The notes beneath the pieces were generated by a model. That model did not search any database and had not been told where the DNA came from. It worked only from the letters and a program-made list of their open reading frames with translations. Both the position numbers and the translations under genes were made by a program. DNA of 64,000 bases from Snodgrassella alvi. Lineage in GTDB: Bacteria; Pseudomonadota; Gammaproteobacteria; Burkholderiales; Neisseriaceae. Within the stretch, counting starts at the first letter, position 1; each line of letters opens with the position of its first letter. Shown here piece by piece: positions 1 through 10,498 of this stretch. Location of the stretch: contig NZ_MEIK01000029.1 in NCBI RefSeq assembly GCF_002777855.1, forward strand, positions 186,001 to 250,000, written 5' to 3'.

Positions 1-50
1 TTATTTGTCATGCCTTGAATAACGATTTCGTATGGATTGCAAATTAGCAT
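1..50 (-). CDS. N-terminal fragment of a DUF3579-like protein
   Basis: A minus-strand reading frame starts with ATG at position 50 and runs off the left edge, so only about 16 residues are visible, beginning MLICNPYEIVIQGMTN. An AAGAGG ribosome binding site lies five bases upstream of the ATG, which supports a real start. The EIVIQGMTN stretch resembles the beginning of the betaproteobacterial DUF3579 family, proteins of unknown function. With so few residues the family is a guess from memory; the presence of a gene start is better supported. Confidence 0.45.
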   Translation of the reverse strand, partial: MLICNPYEIVIQGMTN

Positions 51-933
<883 letters not shown>

Positions 934-964
934 ATACAGACGTATTATTTAATAAGGAAATAAA

Positions 965-2290
965 ATGAATCAAATAAATAAATGTTTGTTAGCTGCTGTC
1001 TTGCTGATGCCATTGCCGTTGCTAGCAGGCGATTTGTCCGGCTGGTGGCGGCCACTATCGGAAATAAATGCTGGTAATACTGCATGGGTGATGACATCAG
1101 CCGTACTTGTTTTGCTGATGACCGTACCAGGACTTGCATTGTTTTATGGCGGTATGGTGCGCAAAAAAAATGTGTTAGGTACCATGATGCACAGTTTTGT
1201 TGTGGCAGCATTGGTCAGTGTTTTGTGGATGATATTAGGATACTCACTGGCTTTTACTCCAGGAAACGCTTTCATTGGCGGCCTAGACAGATTTATGCTG
1301 GTTGGCATGGGATTGGATAAAACCAGAGAAATGACTACCATCGTAAATGGTAGTGGTACTGTTCCCGAGTCGGTATTTATGTTTTTCCAAATGACGTTTG
1401 CGATTATTTCTACTGCGATTGTTACCGGTGCTTTTGCTGAACGTCTTAAATTCTCTGCATTATTGGTTTTTTCTGGATTGTGGGTAACTTTAGTTTACGC
1501 TCCGGTTTGTCACTGGGTATGGGGTGGTGGCTTTATGGCTGACGCACATACGCCAGTTCTTGATTTTGCGGGAGGTACTGTCGTTCATATTAATGCCGGT
1601 ATTGCTGGTCTGGTAGCGGCATTGGTAATTGGTAAACGTCTCGGTTATGGCAAGGATGTTATGGCTCCTCATAATATGGTGTTAACATTAACTGGTGCTG
1701 CGATGTTATGGGTAGGCTGGTTTGGTTTTAATGCTGGTTCCGCAGGTGCGGCGGATGCTTCAGCGGGCATGGCTATGGCGGTCACTCAGGTTGCGGCGGC
1801 TTCAGCTGCATTGACATGGATGCTTTGTGAAAAATTGGCCGGACATAAACCCTCTGCTTTAGGGATGGCTTCCGGAGCCGTATCTGGACTGGTTGGGATT
1901 ACACCGGCTGCTGGCTTTGTTGATCCTCAGGCTGCACTGCTAATTGGCATTCTAACGGCGGTAGCAGCATATTTTGCTGCTGTATTTTTAAAACGCAGAT
2001 TTGGCTATGATGATTCGCTTGATGCTTTCGGTATTCATGGTTTTGGCGGAATAGTGGGTTCGATCTTAACTGGTCTGCTATTCAGTAATGCTATTTTCGG
2101 AGGTGAGTCCACTGTTGGCAGTCAACTGCTGGCACAAGTTAAAGACGTTGCAATTACTGTTGTTTACAGTGTAATAATGACATATCTGATTCTTAAAATA
2201 GCAGCACTGGTATGCCGTGGTTTGCGTATAGATCATGATGCTGAGCGTGAAGGCATGGATGTCAGCATTCATGGTGAACGTATTGAATAA
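965..2290 (+). CDS. amtB: Ammonium transporter AmtB
   Basis: A 441-residue Amt/Rh family channel. Residues 1-21 form a cleavable signal peptide ending in LLAG, followed by about eleven membrane segments. The twin pore histidines are visible in VCHWVWGGGF (about residue 183) and DAFGIHGFGGI (about residue 340), and the family signature DFAGGTVVHINAGIAGL is present. It conducts ammonium across the inner membrane. It is cotranscribed with glnK upstream, the classic regulatory pair. An AAGGAA ribosome binding site precedes the ATG. Confidence 0.95.
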   Translation: MNQINKCLLAAVLLMPLPLLAGDLSGWWRPLSEINAGNTAWVMTSAVLVLLMTVPGLALFYGGMVRKKNVLGTMMHSFVVAALVSVLWMILGYSLAFTPGNAFIGGLDRFMLVGMGLDKTREMTTIVNGSGTVPESVFMFFQMTFAIISTAIVTGAFAERLKFSALLVFSGLWVTLVYAPVCHWVWGGGFMADAHTPVLDFAGGTVVHINAGIAGLVAALVIGKRLGYGKDVMAPHNMVLTLTGAAMLWVGWFGFNAGSAGAADASAGMAMAVTQVAAASAALTWMLCEKLAGHKPSALGMASGAVSGLVGITPAAGFVDPQAALLIGILTAVAAYFAAVFLKRRFGYDDSLDAFGIHGFGGIVGSILTGLLFSNAIFGGESTVGSQLLAQVKDVAITVVYSVIMTYLILKIAALVCRGLRIDHDAEREGMDVSIHGERIE

Positions 2291-2316
2291 TTAATTTGTT
2301 TGTGCAGAAAAATAAA

Positions 2317-2358
2317 ACAAGCTGGCCGGTATTGTATATGGCCAGCTTCTTATTTTTT
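2317..2358. terminator. Bidirectional terminator between amtB and pncC
   Basis: The arms AAGCTGGCC (2319-2327) and GGCCAGCTT (2340-2348) form a perfect 9-bp stem. A T-rich tail (CTTATTTTTT) follows on the plus strand and an A-rich stretch precedes it, so it can stop both amtB and the convergent pncC transcript. Confidence 0.8.
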
Positions 2359-2374
2359 AGACAGATTTATTTTC

Positions 2375-2848
2375 TTAGCGGTATAAATAGTGACGCAAAA
2401 AACGTAGTGCATATTCCACTGCCTGTGATCGGATGACGTCACGATCTCCCTTGAAAAGGTGTTGTTTGGCCCAAATGCGTTGTTTGGTAGCTAATCCGAA
2501 CCAGACCGTGCCAACAGGTTTTTCAGCACTGCCGCCAGTTGGTCCGGCAATACCGGAAATAGAAAGGGCATAATCAGCTTTGGCGTCAATCAGTGCTCCT
2601 AGAGCCATTTCACGTACACATTCTTCACTTACAGCACCATAATGTCGTAAAGTAACTTCATTAACATTGAGCAAGTGTTGCTTTGCTTGATTGCTGTAAG
2701 TTACATAGCCCATATTAAACCAGCCGGAACTTCCTGGAAGATGAGTTAACTCAGCTGCCAGTAGGCCACCTGTACAAGATTCTGCACAGGTTACAGTGTG
2801 TCCGAGTTCTTCTAGTTTCGTGGTGATATCATGCAGGGTTTGTCTCAT
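2375..2848 (-). CDS. pncC: Nicotinamide-nucleotide amidohydrolase PncC
   Basis: A 157-residue stand-alone CinA C-terminal domain protein. Such enzymes deamidate nicotinamide mononucleotide to nicotinate mononucleotide in pyridine nucleotide salvage. The family motifs TCAESCTGGLLAAELT (about residues 19-34), the YSNQAK segment and GIAGPTGG (about residues 99-106) are all present, and the length matches PncC rather than full CinA. Its start lies inside the 3' end of pgi (20-base overlap), indicating translational coupling in an orn-pgi-pncC run on the minus strand. Confidence 0.9.
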   Translation of the reverse strand: MRQTLHDITTKLEELGHTVTCAESCTGGLLAAELTHLPGSSGWFNMGYVTYSNQAKQHLLNVNEVTLRHYGAVSEECVREMALGALIDAKADYALSISGIAGPTGGSAEKPVGTVWFGLATKQRIWAKQHLFKGDRDVIRSQAVEYALRFLRHYLYR

Positions 2849-4490
2849 GGTGATGTTTTCTAAAGTAGTCTATGAGGCCATTGGTAGATGCATCATGGCT
2901 AAGCGTATCTGTGTTGCTCAATTCGGGTTCTATGTGTTTCGCCAGAACTTTGCCGTACTCTACGCCCCATTGGTCGAAAGAGTTTATCCCCCATACCACG
3001 CCCTGAACGAAGACTTTATGTTCATACATTGCTAGCAACATCCCCAGATTAAAAGGATTGATTTCATCTAGCAGCAAGGTATTAGATGGTTGATTACCAG
3101 GAAATACTTTCTGTGGTGCCATGATATCACGACGTTTATTGTCTAAAGTCATGAGTTCTGCATAGGCTTCAGCCAGTGTTTTGCCATGCATTAAGGCCTC
3201 AGTTTGAGCAAACGCATTGGCTACAAGTACCTTGTGTTGCGTACTGACACGGTAGAAACTATTAATCGGAATGATAAAGTCAGAGGATATCAGACGTGGC
3301 CCTTGATGAAGGAGCTGAAAAAAAGCATGCTGGCAGTTTACGCCCTCTTCACCCCAGATGATTGGCCCCGTATCAAAATCCAGTCGCTCTCCATAACGGC
3401 TTACCTGTTTGCCATTACTTTCCATATCCAGTTGTTGTAAATGTGCTGCGAGACGGCGCAATCCGTGGTCATACGGGATAATTGCATGGCTGGTGGTGGT
3501 ATAAAATGTGTGATACCACAGGCCAATCAAACCAAGTAAAACGGGAATATTGTGTCTTAATGGCGCATGAAAGAAATGTTCATCCATTGCCCGACCGCCG
3601 GCGAGGAAATTTTGAAAGTTATCTTTACCAATGGCAAAGATAACCGACAGACCAATTGTTGACCAGACAGAGTAGCGACCACCCACCCACTCAAACATAG
3701 CGTATATGTGCTCAGGTTGTATGCCAAAAGCCTGTGCTTTATCAATTGCACTGGTAATAGCAATGAAATGGCGACCGATATCAGTTTCACGCAAGCCATG
3801 CTGTATAAACCAGCTTCGTGCAGTCTGTGCGTTCAGTAAGGTTTCTGGTGTAGTAAAGGATTTGCTGGCAATAATAAAAATTGTTGTAGCAGGGTTTACT
3901 TTTTCTAATACCTGCATCAGATTGGCGCCATCAACATTGGCTACATAATGAATATTCAATCCAGATTGCTGAAACGGTCGTAATGCCAATGTAACCATTT
4001 CCGGCCCTAAATGAGAACCACCAATACCGATATTGATAATATCCGTAATACGGTTTCCCTGAGCTCCTGTGTATTCTCCACAACGAACCGCTTCGGCAAA
4101 GCTATAGGCACGTTCAAGTTCATGATGAATATCGGGAACGATATTGTGATCATCGACATAGACTTCAGCCTGAGGGGGAAGCCGGAGCGCTGTGTGCAAC
4201 ACTGCGCGATTTTCACTGACATTGATTTTTTCGCCGCGCCGCATTTTATCTGTCCAGCCTCGTACATCGGCAATATTGGCCAGCTCTATTAATAATGTCA
4301 GAGTATCTTCAGTAATGCGGTTTTTGCTGTAATCCAGTAATAGGCCATTTAATTGCTCATGCATTTGTTCAAAACGATCCGGCTGTTGCCGAAATAGATC
4401 ACGCATATGCAAAAAGCGGGTACTGCGCTGATGTTGATGTAGCTGTGCCCAGATGGCTGTCTGATTAATTGGACAAGATGGATTCATCAT
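2829..4490 (-). CDS. pgi: Glucose-6-phosphate isomerase
   Basis: Interconverts glucose 6-phosphate and fructose 6-phosphate in the cytoplasm. Family signatures are clear: INIGIGGSHLGPEM (sugar phosphate binding), GVNCQHAFFQLLHQG (the conserved QH..F..HQG motif) and the C-terminal GVVWGINSFDQWGVEYGK. The longest frame begins with a TTG at 4511, but tandem ATG codons at 4490 and 4487 give MMNPSCPINQTAIW, a more usual N-terminus of about 553 residues, so I chose 4490. No strong ribosome binding site is visible for any of these. Its 3' end overlaps pncC. Confidence 0.93.
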   Translation of the reverse strand: MMNPSCPINQTAIWAQLHQHQRSTRFLHMRDLFRQQPDRFEQMHEQLNGLLLDYSKNRITEDTLTLLIELANIADVRGWTDKMRRGEKINVSENRAVLHTALRLPPQAEVYVDDHNIVPDIHHELERAYSFAEAVRCGEYTGAQGNRITDIINIGIGGSHLGPEMVTLALRPFQQSGLNIHYVANVDGANLMQVLEKVNPATTIFIIASKSFTTPETLLNAQTARSWFIQHGLRETDIGRHFIAITSAIDKAQAFGIQPEHIYAMFEWVGGRYSVWSTIGLSVIFAIGKDNFQNFLAGGRAMDEHFFHAPLRHNIPVLLGLIGLWYHTFYTTTSHAIIPYDHGLRRLAAHLQQLDMESNGKQVSRYGERLDFDTGPIIWGEEGVNCQHAFFQLLHQGPRLISSDFIIPINSFYRVSTQHKVLVANAFAQTEALMHGKTLAEAYAELMTLDNKRRDIMAPQKVFPGNQPSNTLLLDEINPFNLGMLLAMYEHKVFVQGVVWGINSFDQWGVEYGKVLAKHIEPELSNTDTLSHDASTNGLIDYFRKHHHETNPA

Positions 4491-4535
4491 AACCGGAAAA
4501 TTTTTCAGCAAAGAATAAAGGCGGAGTATACAAAA

Positions 4536-5084
4536 TCAGGCAGATACTGTTAAGAAATGTTTGCGATAATAAGCCATTTCTTCGATACTTTCCTTAATAT
4601 CATCCAAAGCCTGATGAGCGCCTTTTTTGCTTATACCCTTTGCAACAGGCGGGTTCCAACGTTTAGCCAATTCTTTTAATGTAGATACATCCAAATTGCG
4701 ATAGTGAAAGTAAGCTTCCAGTTTCGGCATATATCGCACCATAAAGCGACGGTCCTGATGAATCGAATTACCGCACATTGGTGAAGCTTTTTCGGGTACC
4801 CACTCACTGATAAAGGCTAACAATTTTTCTTCCGCTTCTGCTTCAGTCAAGGTAGAAGCCCTTACTTTATCTATCAAACCTGTACGTGTGTGGGTAGACG
4901 TATTCCATTTGTCCATATGATTAATAATACTATCTGGCTGATGAATAACGAGTACTTCAGACTGAGCTAAAATATTAAGATCACTATCAGTAATGATCAT
5001 GGCGACTTCAATAATCCGGTCAGTATCCGGATTTAAGCCAGTCATTTCCATATCCAGCCAGACAAGATTTTTATCGTTTTGCAT
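4536..5084 (-). CDS. orn: Oligoribonuclease
   Basis: A 182-residue 3'-5' exonuclease of the DEDDh family that degrades two-to-five-nucleotide RNAs, including pGpG from cyclic di-GMP turnover. The N-terminal [21 protein letters not shown] carries the exonuclease I Asp and Glu; the second Asp lies in [17 protein letters not shown] and the His-Asp pair in [15 protein letters not shown]. Length is normal. It is the first gene of the minus-strand group with pgi and pncC, with a 45-base gap to pgi. Confidence 0.95.
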   Translation of the reverse strand: MQNDKNLVWLDMEMTGLNPDTDRIIEVAMIITDSDLNILAQSEVLVIHQPDSIINHMDKWNTSTHTRTGLIDKVRASTLTEAEAEEKLLAFISEWVPEKASPMCGNSIHQDRRFMVRYMPKLEAYFHYRNLDVSTLKELAKRWNPPVAKGISKKGAHQALDDIKESIEEMAYYRKHFLTVSA

Positions 5085-5350
5085 ATCTTAATCTTGATTG
5101 ATAACAAAACATCATTTTAGCTGCTTTCTTTAATGGCTGATAGCTTATTTTTTACGGTAAATTAAAAGATAATTTTAATATTTATTCCGATTTAGAAACT
5201 AATAAATACAAGCATGAAAATTTGTTAAACAGGCTTAAAAGCGTGGTAAATTTTTATTAAAAAAAAGGGATTTTTCGGATTGCCGCTTTTATCCACCCAT
5301 AACGTACAAACTCCGCTACAATCATTATTTTTAAGCTATAGTGTGTTTTT

Positions 5351-6637
5351 ATGGCGTTTTATCTTTCTGCCCAAACAGTCTATCTACTATTTCTTTTATT
5401 TTTCGTATCTACAACCTGTGGTCAGTTGTATCTGTCTATACGTCAGAGTAAAGCTGTATTAGCGCATCGAAGCCGCGTGCCTGCTGCATTCTTAGCCAAC
5501 GTATCACTGGATGAGCATCAGAAAGCAGCAGATTATACTTTAGCCAAACAACGTCTGGCTCGTTACGAAATACTGTTTCAGGCATTGTTGCTACTGGTGT
5601 TTACACTTGGCGGCGGGTTAGATTTGTTGGCACGTCTAAGTCAAAAGTGGACACACCACGATATAGTACAAGGAATTTTGTTAATTGGTTTGTTTGCACT
5701 GGTGAATATGGTATTGGGCTGGCCATTGGCATGGTATCGCAGCTTTTGCCTTGAGGCTAAATTCGGTTTTAACAAAATGACACTAGCTACATTTATTGCT
5801 GATCAATTCAAAGGATGTTTGCTAGCTATTATTGTTGGGTTACCTTTGCTGTACATCATACTATTAATCATGCAGATTCTGATTGCAGCAAACTGGTTTG
5901 GGGGCGCATGGTGGCTTGTGGTTTGGCTGGTTTGGGTAAGTTTTTCTTTATTATTGATGTGGGCATTTCCTAAATGGATTGCTCCATTATTCAATAAATT
6001 TGAACCATTACAAGATGATGTCATGCGTGCACGTATCGAAAATCTGCTACAACGTACAGGCTTTCACAGTGATGGAATTTTTGTCATGGATGGATCCAAA
6101 CGTAGCGGACATGGCAATGCATACTTTACAGGTCTTGGGAAGCACAAGCGCATTGTATTTTTTGATACCCTTCTAAAAGATATGCAAGTAAATGAAGTTG
6201 AAGCTGTGCTGGCGCACGAATTAGGACATTTTGCTCACAAGCATGTATTCAAGCAAATGATTGTTACTTTTATACTTGCCTTAATTGTATTTGCGGTTTT
6301 AGGTTGGCTATTGCCCCAGGCGGGTTTTTATCTGGGGCTGGGTGTGCATGAGCCCAGTCATGCCATGGCCTTATTATTGTTTATGCTGGTGCTACCATTG
6401 TTTACTTTCCCATTTTCACCACTGGCCAGTGTTTTGTCTCGTAAAAATGAATTTGAAGCCGACCGGTTTGCAGCTAAATATGCCCATGCTGAGGATTTAA
6501 TTCAGGCGCTAACCAAACTGTACCGTAGCAATGCTGCCAGTCTCGTCTCAGATATCTGGTATTCACGCTTTTATGATTCTCATCCTGGTGCACGAGAACG
6601 TATTGCGGCACTTCAGACAGCAATAAAGGCGCATTAG
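5351..6637 (+). CDS. Ste24-like M48 family zinc metallopeptidase
   Basis: A 428-residue integral membrane peptidase of the M48 (CAAX protease/Ste24-like) group. Several hydrophobic segments occupy residues 1-25, 60-120 and 150-215. The zinc-binding HELGH motif is at about residue 289 (AVLAHELGHFAHKH), and the third zinc ligand Glu is in KNEFEADRFAAKYA further on. It ends with SRFYDSHPGARERIAAL, typical of this family. It probably takes part in membrane-protein quality control; the substrate is not known. It is longer than HtpX (about 290 residues), so htpX would be the wrong name. rsgA follows within 10 bases. Confidence 0.88.
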   Translation: MAFYLSAQTVYLLFLLFFVSTTCGQLYLSIRQSKAVLAHRSRVPAAFLANVSLDEHQKAADYTLAKQRLARYEILFQALLLLVFTLGGGLDLLARLSQKWTHHDIVQGILLIGLFALVNMVLGWPLAWYRSFCLEAKFGFNKMTLATFIADQFKGCLLAIIVGLPLLYIILLIMQILIAANWFGGAWWLVVWLVWVSFSLLLMWAFPKWIAPLFNKFEPLQDDVMRARIENLLQRTGFHSDGIFVMDGSKRSGHGNAYFTGLGKHKRIVFFDTLLKDMQVNEVEAVLAHELGHFAHKHVFKQMIVTFILALIVFAVLGWLLPQAGFYLGLGVHEPSHAMALLLFMLVLPLFTFPFSPLASVLSRKNEFEADRFAAKYAHAEDLIQALTKLYRSNAASLVSDIWYSRFYDSHPGARERIAALQTAIKAH

Positions 6638-6647
6638 GACATTAGGA

Positions 6648-7532
6648 ATGGTGCAGCAGACGGATAAGTTATTAACAGCGCAAATTATTACCAGTTTCGG
6701 TCGGCGTTTTCAGGTGCGTACTGCTGCCGGAAAAACGTACGAGGCTACTACCCGAAAAAAAAGAATAGATTTTGCTTGCGGTGATATTGTGCATATCGGA
6801 CATATCAACCAACAACAAGCCGTGATTGAAGATTATTTACCCCGTCGCAGCCTGCTATACCGCCAGGATGCAACACGCACTAAGCTTATAGCAGCCAATG
6901 TTACTCTGATGCTAATAGTGCTGGCGGCGGTACCTACACCAAGTGAATTGCTGTTGCAGCGAGCATTGCTGGCTGCAGAAGCGGCGGACATAACGCCACT
7001 GATTATCTTAAATAAGGCTGACTTACCTCAGAATGCTGAATGGTTGGTAAAACTATCTTATTATCAGAGCCTCGGCTATAAGGTAATCAACATCAGCGCT
7101 CTGAATGATATAACTCTATTGCGTAAACATTTACAGTGTGAATGTGCTATCCTGCTAGGACAGTCCGGCATGGGTAAATCTACTTTAACCAATGCCCTTC
7201 TGGGTAAAGAGCAGGCTCGGGTGGGTACGATTTCATCTGCGCTGGATTCCGGACGTCATACCACAACTCATGCGCAGTTATATGATCTCGATACTGAGAG
7301 TCAGTTAATCGATTCTCCCGGGTTGCAGGCATTTGGGCTGCATTATTTACATACAGGCGATTTGCTGCATTACTTTCCTGATATGCGTTCTTATATCGGT
7401 CAATGCCGATTTCATAACTGCACCCACCGTCAGGAGCCGGGCTGCGCTCTCAAGCAAGCATTAGCTGAAGGTAAGCTAAAACCAGAGAGGTTGCGTTTTC
7501 TGCAAAATATCACAGATGAATTAAGCAAATGA
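6648..7532 (+). CDS. rsgA: Ribosome small-subunit-dependent GTPase RsgA
   Basis: A 294-residue circularly permuted GTPase that acts late in 30S maturation. Domain order: OB fold at residues 1-75, then the G domain with G4 NKAD (about residue 123) before G1 GQSGMGKST (about 171) and G3 DSPG (about 222), and finally a C-terminal zinc finger with C..FHNCTH..EPGC. The permuted motif order is diagnostic. It follows the M48 peptidase gene closely and is probably cotranscribed with it. It lies just upstream of the ribosomal superoperon, which has its own promoter. Confidence 0.94.
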   Translation: MVQQTDKLLTAQIITSFGRRFQVRTAAGKTYEATTRKKRIDFACGDIVHIGHINQQQAVIEDYLPRRSLLYRQDATRTKLIAANVTLMLIVLAAVPTPSELLLQRALLAAEAADITPLIILNKADLPQNAEWLVKLSYYQSLGYKVINISALNDITLLRKHLQCECAILLGQSGMGKSTLTNALLGKEQARVGTISSALDSGRHTTTHAQLYDLDTESQLIDSPGLQAFGLHYLHTGDLLHYFPDMRSYIGQCRFHNCTHRQEPGCALKQALAEGKLKPERLRFLQNITDELSK

Positions 7533-7581
7533 CATCTACTAACAAACAAAAAATGCAGCTAAACGATTGATATTTTATGAC

Positions 7582-7614
7582 GATAAAACGTCTAAACCCA
7601 ATCTAGACTTTATC
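7582..7614. repeat. Inverted repeat downstream of rsgA
   Basis: GATAAA plus GTCTA (7582-7587 and 7590-7594) pair with TAGAC plus TTTATC (7604-7614), giving an 11-bp stem with a two-base bulge. No T tract follows, so it is a weak terminator candidate or an mRNA end-protecting hairpin for rsgA. Confidence 0.4.
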
Positions 7615-7670
7615 AGTAAGGCGTAATCGTTGTTTTTACCTAAAAATCCGTGCTTTAGTTACATAAAAAA

Positions 7671-7700
7671 TTGATTCAAGCAGAATAAACATGATATTAT
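7671..7700 (+). promoter_or_regulatory. Putative promoter of the rplC operon
   Basis: TTGATT (7671-7676) is followed after 18 bases by TATTAT (7695-7700); an overlapping GATATT at 7693 would give a 16-base spacer. The predicted start, about 7706, would fall at the foot of the hairpin at 7704-7732. It fits the absence of rpsJ upstream: this is where transcription of the truncated S10 operon should begin. Confidence 0.5.
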
Positions 7701-7703
7701 CAC

Positions 7704-7732
7704 AATCTTGCCGATTTTACGTCGGCAAGATT
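7704..7732 (+). promoter_or_regulatory. Leader hairpin of the rplC operon
   Basis: A perfect 11-bp stem, AATCTTGCCGA (7704-7714) with TCGGCAAGATT (7722-7732), and a seven-base loop. It lies about 57 bases before the rplC start. The following CTTTATTTG is only partly T-rich, so it might act as an attenuator or simply as a 5' structure. In E. coli the S10 leader is bound by L4 (encoded here by rplD); whether this hairpin has that role is inference. Confidence 0.5.
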
Positions 7733-7789
7733 CTTTATTTGTGCGAGGCCAATCAATCGTAATTGGTCCCTTTATAAAAGGAAATAACT

Positions 7790-8434
7790 ATGACTTTAGG
7801 TCTGGTTGGGCGCAAAGTAGGCATGACGCGCGTGTTCGATGAGAACGGCGCATCCGTTCCAGTAACCGTACTGGATATGTCTGCTAACCGCGTCACTCAA
7901 CTCAAATCCGAAGCTACCGACGGCTACACTGCCGTACAGGTGACTTTTGGTCAGAAAAAAGCCAATCGCGTAAGCAAGGCACAGGCAGGTCACTTTGCCA
8001 AAGCTGGTGTTGAAGCCGGACGCGGTTTGGTTGAATTTGCTGTTTCTGCTGAAAAACTGGCTGAATTGTCTGCAGGTGCTGAAATCAATGTCGGCATGTT
8101 TGCAGCAGGTCAGTTGATTGATGTCACTGGTACCAGCAAAGGTAAAGGCTTTTCTGGCACCATCAAACGTCACAATTTTGGTTCTCAGCGTGCTTCTCAC
8201 GGTAACTCCCGTTCTCATCGCGTACCTGGTTCAACTGGTATGGCGCAGGATCCGGGTCGCGTATTCCCGGGTAAACGTATGGCTGGTCAGTACGGTAACG
8301 TTAAATCCACCATTCAGAATCTCGAAATCGTACGCGTAGATACCGAACGTCAGCTGCTGCTGGTGAAAGGTGCGGTGCCCGGTGCGGTTAACAGCAACGT
8401 TGTCGTGCGTCCGAGCGTGAAGGTAGGTGCGTAA
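7790..8434 (+). CDS. rplC: 50S ribosomal protein L3
   Basis: A 214-residue L3, one of the first proteins to bind 23S rRNA; its long central loop reaches toward the peptidyl transferase centre. It begins [16 protein letters not shown] and contains the loop motif [15 protein letters not shown] and [14 protein letters not shown]. It is the first gene of the superoperon here; rpsJ, normally just upstream, is missing from the window. AAAGGAAA precedes the ATG. The stop overlaps the rplD start (TAATG). Confidence 0.97.
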   Translation: MTLGLVGRKVGMTRVFDENGASVPVTVLDMSANRVTQLKSEATDGYTAVQVTFGQKKANRVSKAQAGHFAKAGVEAGRGLVEFAVSAEKLAELSAGAEINVGMFAAGQLIDVTGTSKGKGFSGTIKRHNFGSQRASHGNSRSHRVPGSTGMAQDPGRVFPGKRMAGQYGNVKSTIQNLEIVRVDTERQLLLVKGAVPGAVNSNVVVRPSVKVGA

Positions 8435-9054
8435 TGGAACTGAAATTAATTGATGCTCAAGGTCAGGTTGCAGGTGCGGTTGCTGCTTCTGACGCATTGT
8501 TTGCACGTGAATACAATGAAGATCTGGTTCACCAGCTTGTAACGGCCTTTTTGGCTAATGCTCGCTCTGGTAACCGTTCACAGCTGACTCGTGCTGAAGT
8601 AAAACATTCCACTAAAAAACCATGGCGTCAGAAAGGAACTGGCCGTGCCCGTTCTGGTATGACTTCTTCTCCGCTGTGGCGCAGTGGTGGTCGTGCGTTC
8701 CCAAATAAACCAGATGAAAACTTTACCCAGAAAGTAAATCGCAAGATGTACCGTGCGGGTATGGCAGCTATTCTGTCTCAGCTGGTACGTGATGAACGCC
8801 TGTTTGTAATTGACGAATTATCTGCTGCTACACCTAAAACCAAAGCCTTTGCCGAACAGGTGAAAAATCTGGGTATGGAACAAGTACTGTTCATCACCAA
8901 ACAGTTGGATGAAAACGTTTATCTGTCCAGCCGTAACCTGCCAAATGTACTGGTTTTGGAAGCACAGCAAACTGATCCGTACAATCTGTTACGCTTTAAG
9001 AAAGTAGTGCTTACCAAAGCAGCAGTTGCACAACTTGAGGAGCAATGGGTATGA
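8434..9054 (+). CDS. rplD: 50S ribosomal protein L4
   Basis: A 206-residue L4, which binds 23S rRNA and lines the exit tunnel. The tunnel-loop segment [16 protein letters not shown] is at about residues 62-77, and the C-terminal domain has the usual [13 protein letters not shown]-type ending. In E. coli L4 also represses its own S10 operon through the leader RNA; the hairpin before rplC is a possible target here. Its start overlaps the rplC stop by one base. Confidence 0.97.
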   Translation: MELKLIDAQGQVAGAVAASDALFAREYNEDLVHQLVTAFLANARSGNRSQLTRAEVKHSTKKPWRQKGTGRARSGMTSSPLWRSGGRAFPNKPDENFTQKVNRKMYRAGMAAILSQLVRDERLFVIDELSAATPKTKAFAEQVKNLGMEQVLFITKQLDENVYLSSRNLPNVLVLEAQQTDPYNLLRFKKVVLTKAAVAQLEEQWV

Positions 9055-9365
9055 ATCAACAACGTTTAATGCAAGTGCTCTTGGCTCCTGTTGTTTCTGA
9101 AAAAAGCAACATGCTGGCTGAAAAACGCAACCAGATGACGTTTAAAGTATTGCCAAATGCCACCAAGCCTGAAATCAAGGCAGCCGTGGAACTATTATTT
9201 AATGTGAAAGTGGACTCAGTAGCCACCACCATCATTAAAGGCAAAAATAAACGTTTTGGCCGTACCATCGGTAAGCGCAGTGATGTGAAAAAAGCTTATG
9301 TCAGTCTTGCGGCTGGTCAGGAGCTGGACATTGAATCTGCTGCCGCTTCTGCAGATAAGGAATAA
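9051..9365 (+). CDS. rplW: 50S ribosomal protein L23
   Basis: A roughly 104-residue L23 at the polypeptide exit, the docking site for trigger factor and SRP. It contains [22 protein letters not shown] and the extended loop [20 protein letters not shown]. Two ATGs compete: 9045 is only two bases after the GAGGAG ribosome binding site, while 9051 is eight bases away and gives MNQQRLMQ, so 9051 is preferred. Either start overlaps the end of rplD, implying coupled translation. Confidence 0.95.
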   Translation: MNQQRLMQVLLAPVVSEKSNMLAEKRNQMTFKVLPNATKPEIKAAVELLFNVKVDSVATTIIKGKNKRFGRTIGKRSDVKKAYVSLAAGQELDIESAAASADKE

Positions 9366-9370
9366 GCACT

Positions 9371-10207
9371 ATGGCTATTGTTAAAATGAAGCCGACTTCT
9401 GCTGGCCGTCGCGGCATGGTACGCGTGGTAACAGAAGGCTTGCACAAAGGTGCTCCATATGCACCATTATTGGAAAAACAATCTTCAACTGCTGGCCGTA
9501 ACCACGGTGGTCGCATTACCACTCGCCACAAAGGTGGTGGTCACAAGCATCACTACCGTGTTGTAGACTTCAAACGTAACGACAAAGACGGTATCGCTGC
9601 TAAAGTTGAACGCATTGAGTATGACCCAAACCGTACCGCCCATATTGCCTTGTTGTGCTTCGCCGATGGTGAGCGCCGCTATATCATTGCTCCACGCAAT
9701 GTACAGGTTGGTGCTGTGCTGGTTTCCGGTTCCGAAGCTGCAATCAAAGCAGGTAACAACCTGCCTATTCGCAATATTCCGGTTGGTACTACATTGCACT
9801 GTATCGAAATGAAACCGGGTAAAGGCGCACAGATTGCTCGCTCCGCTGGCGCATCTGCCGTACTTCTTGCAAAAGAAGGTGTATATGCTCAGTTGCGTCT
9901 ACGTTCTGGTGAAGTGCGAAAAATTCACGTTGACTGCCGTGCCACTATTGGTGAAGTAGGCAACGAAGAGCAAAGCCTGCAAAAACTGGGTAAAGCTGGT
10001 GCCAAACGCTGGCGCGGTGTTCGTCCGACCGTTCGCGGTGTAGTAATGAACCCAGTAGATCACCCGCATGGTGGTGGTGAAGGTCGTACAGGTGAAGCCC
10101 GCGAACCGGTTAGCCCATGGGGTACACCGACCAAAGGCTATCGTACTCGTCGTAATAAACGCACGAACAACATGATTGTTCGCCGCCGTTACTCAAATAA
10201 AGGTTAA
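9371..10207 (+). CDS. rplB: 50S ribosomal protein L2
   Basis: A 278-residue L2, needed for subunit association and peptidyl transferase function. It opens [17 protein letters not shown] and carries [18 protein letters not shown] plus the highly conserved C-terminal [13 protein letters not shown], whose histidine corresponds to the one studied in E. coli L2. Only five bases separate it from rplW. Confidence 0.98.
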   Translation: MAIVKMKPTSAGRRGMVRVVTEGLHKGAPYAPLLEKQSSTAGRNHGGRITTRHKGGGHKHHYRVVDFKRNDKDGIAAKVERIEYDPNRTAHIALLCFADGERRYIIAPRNVQVGAVLVSGSEAAIKAGNNLPIRNIPVGTTLHCIEMKPGKGAQIARSAGASAVLLAKEGVYAQLRLRSGEVRKIHVDCRATIGEVGNEEQSLQKLGKAGAKRWRGVRPTVRGVVMNPVDHPHGGGEGRTGEAREPVSPWGTPTKGYRTRRNKRTNNMIVRRRYSNKG

Positions 10208-10212
10208 CTGAT

Positions 10213-10488
10213 ATGGCTCGTTCATTGAAAAAAGGCCCATATGTCGACCTGCATTTACTGAAAAAAGTCGATGCGGCTCGTGCTAATAACGACAAGCGCC
10301 CGATTAAAACCTGGTCACGTCGTTCCACTATTCTGCCTGATTTTATCGGTTTGACCATCGCTGTACACAACGGCCGTACCCACGTGCCAGTGTTTATTAG
10401 CGACAACATGGTAGGCCATAAATTGGGTGAGTTCTCATTGACCCGTACCTTCAAAGGCCATCTGGCTGATAAGAAGGCTAAAAAATAA
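10213..10488 (+). CDS. rpsS: 30S ribosomal protein S19
   Basis: A 91-residue S19, a 30S head protein that works with S13 near the decoding-site tRNA. It begins [19 protein letters not shown] and has the signature [21 protein letters not shown] and [16 protein letters not shown]. Five bases follow rplB. Length is standard. Confidence 0.97.
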   Translation: MARSLKKGPYVDLHLLKKVDAARANNDKRPIKTWSRRSTILPDFIGLTIAVHNGRTHVPVFISDNMVGHKLGEFSLTRTFKGHLADKKAKK

Positions 10489-10498
10489 GGGATAAAAC

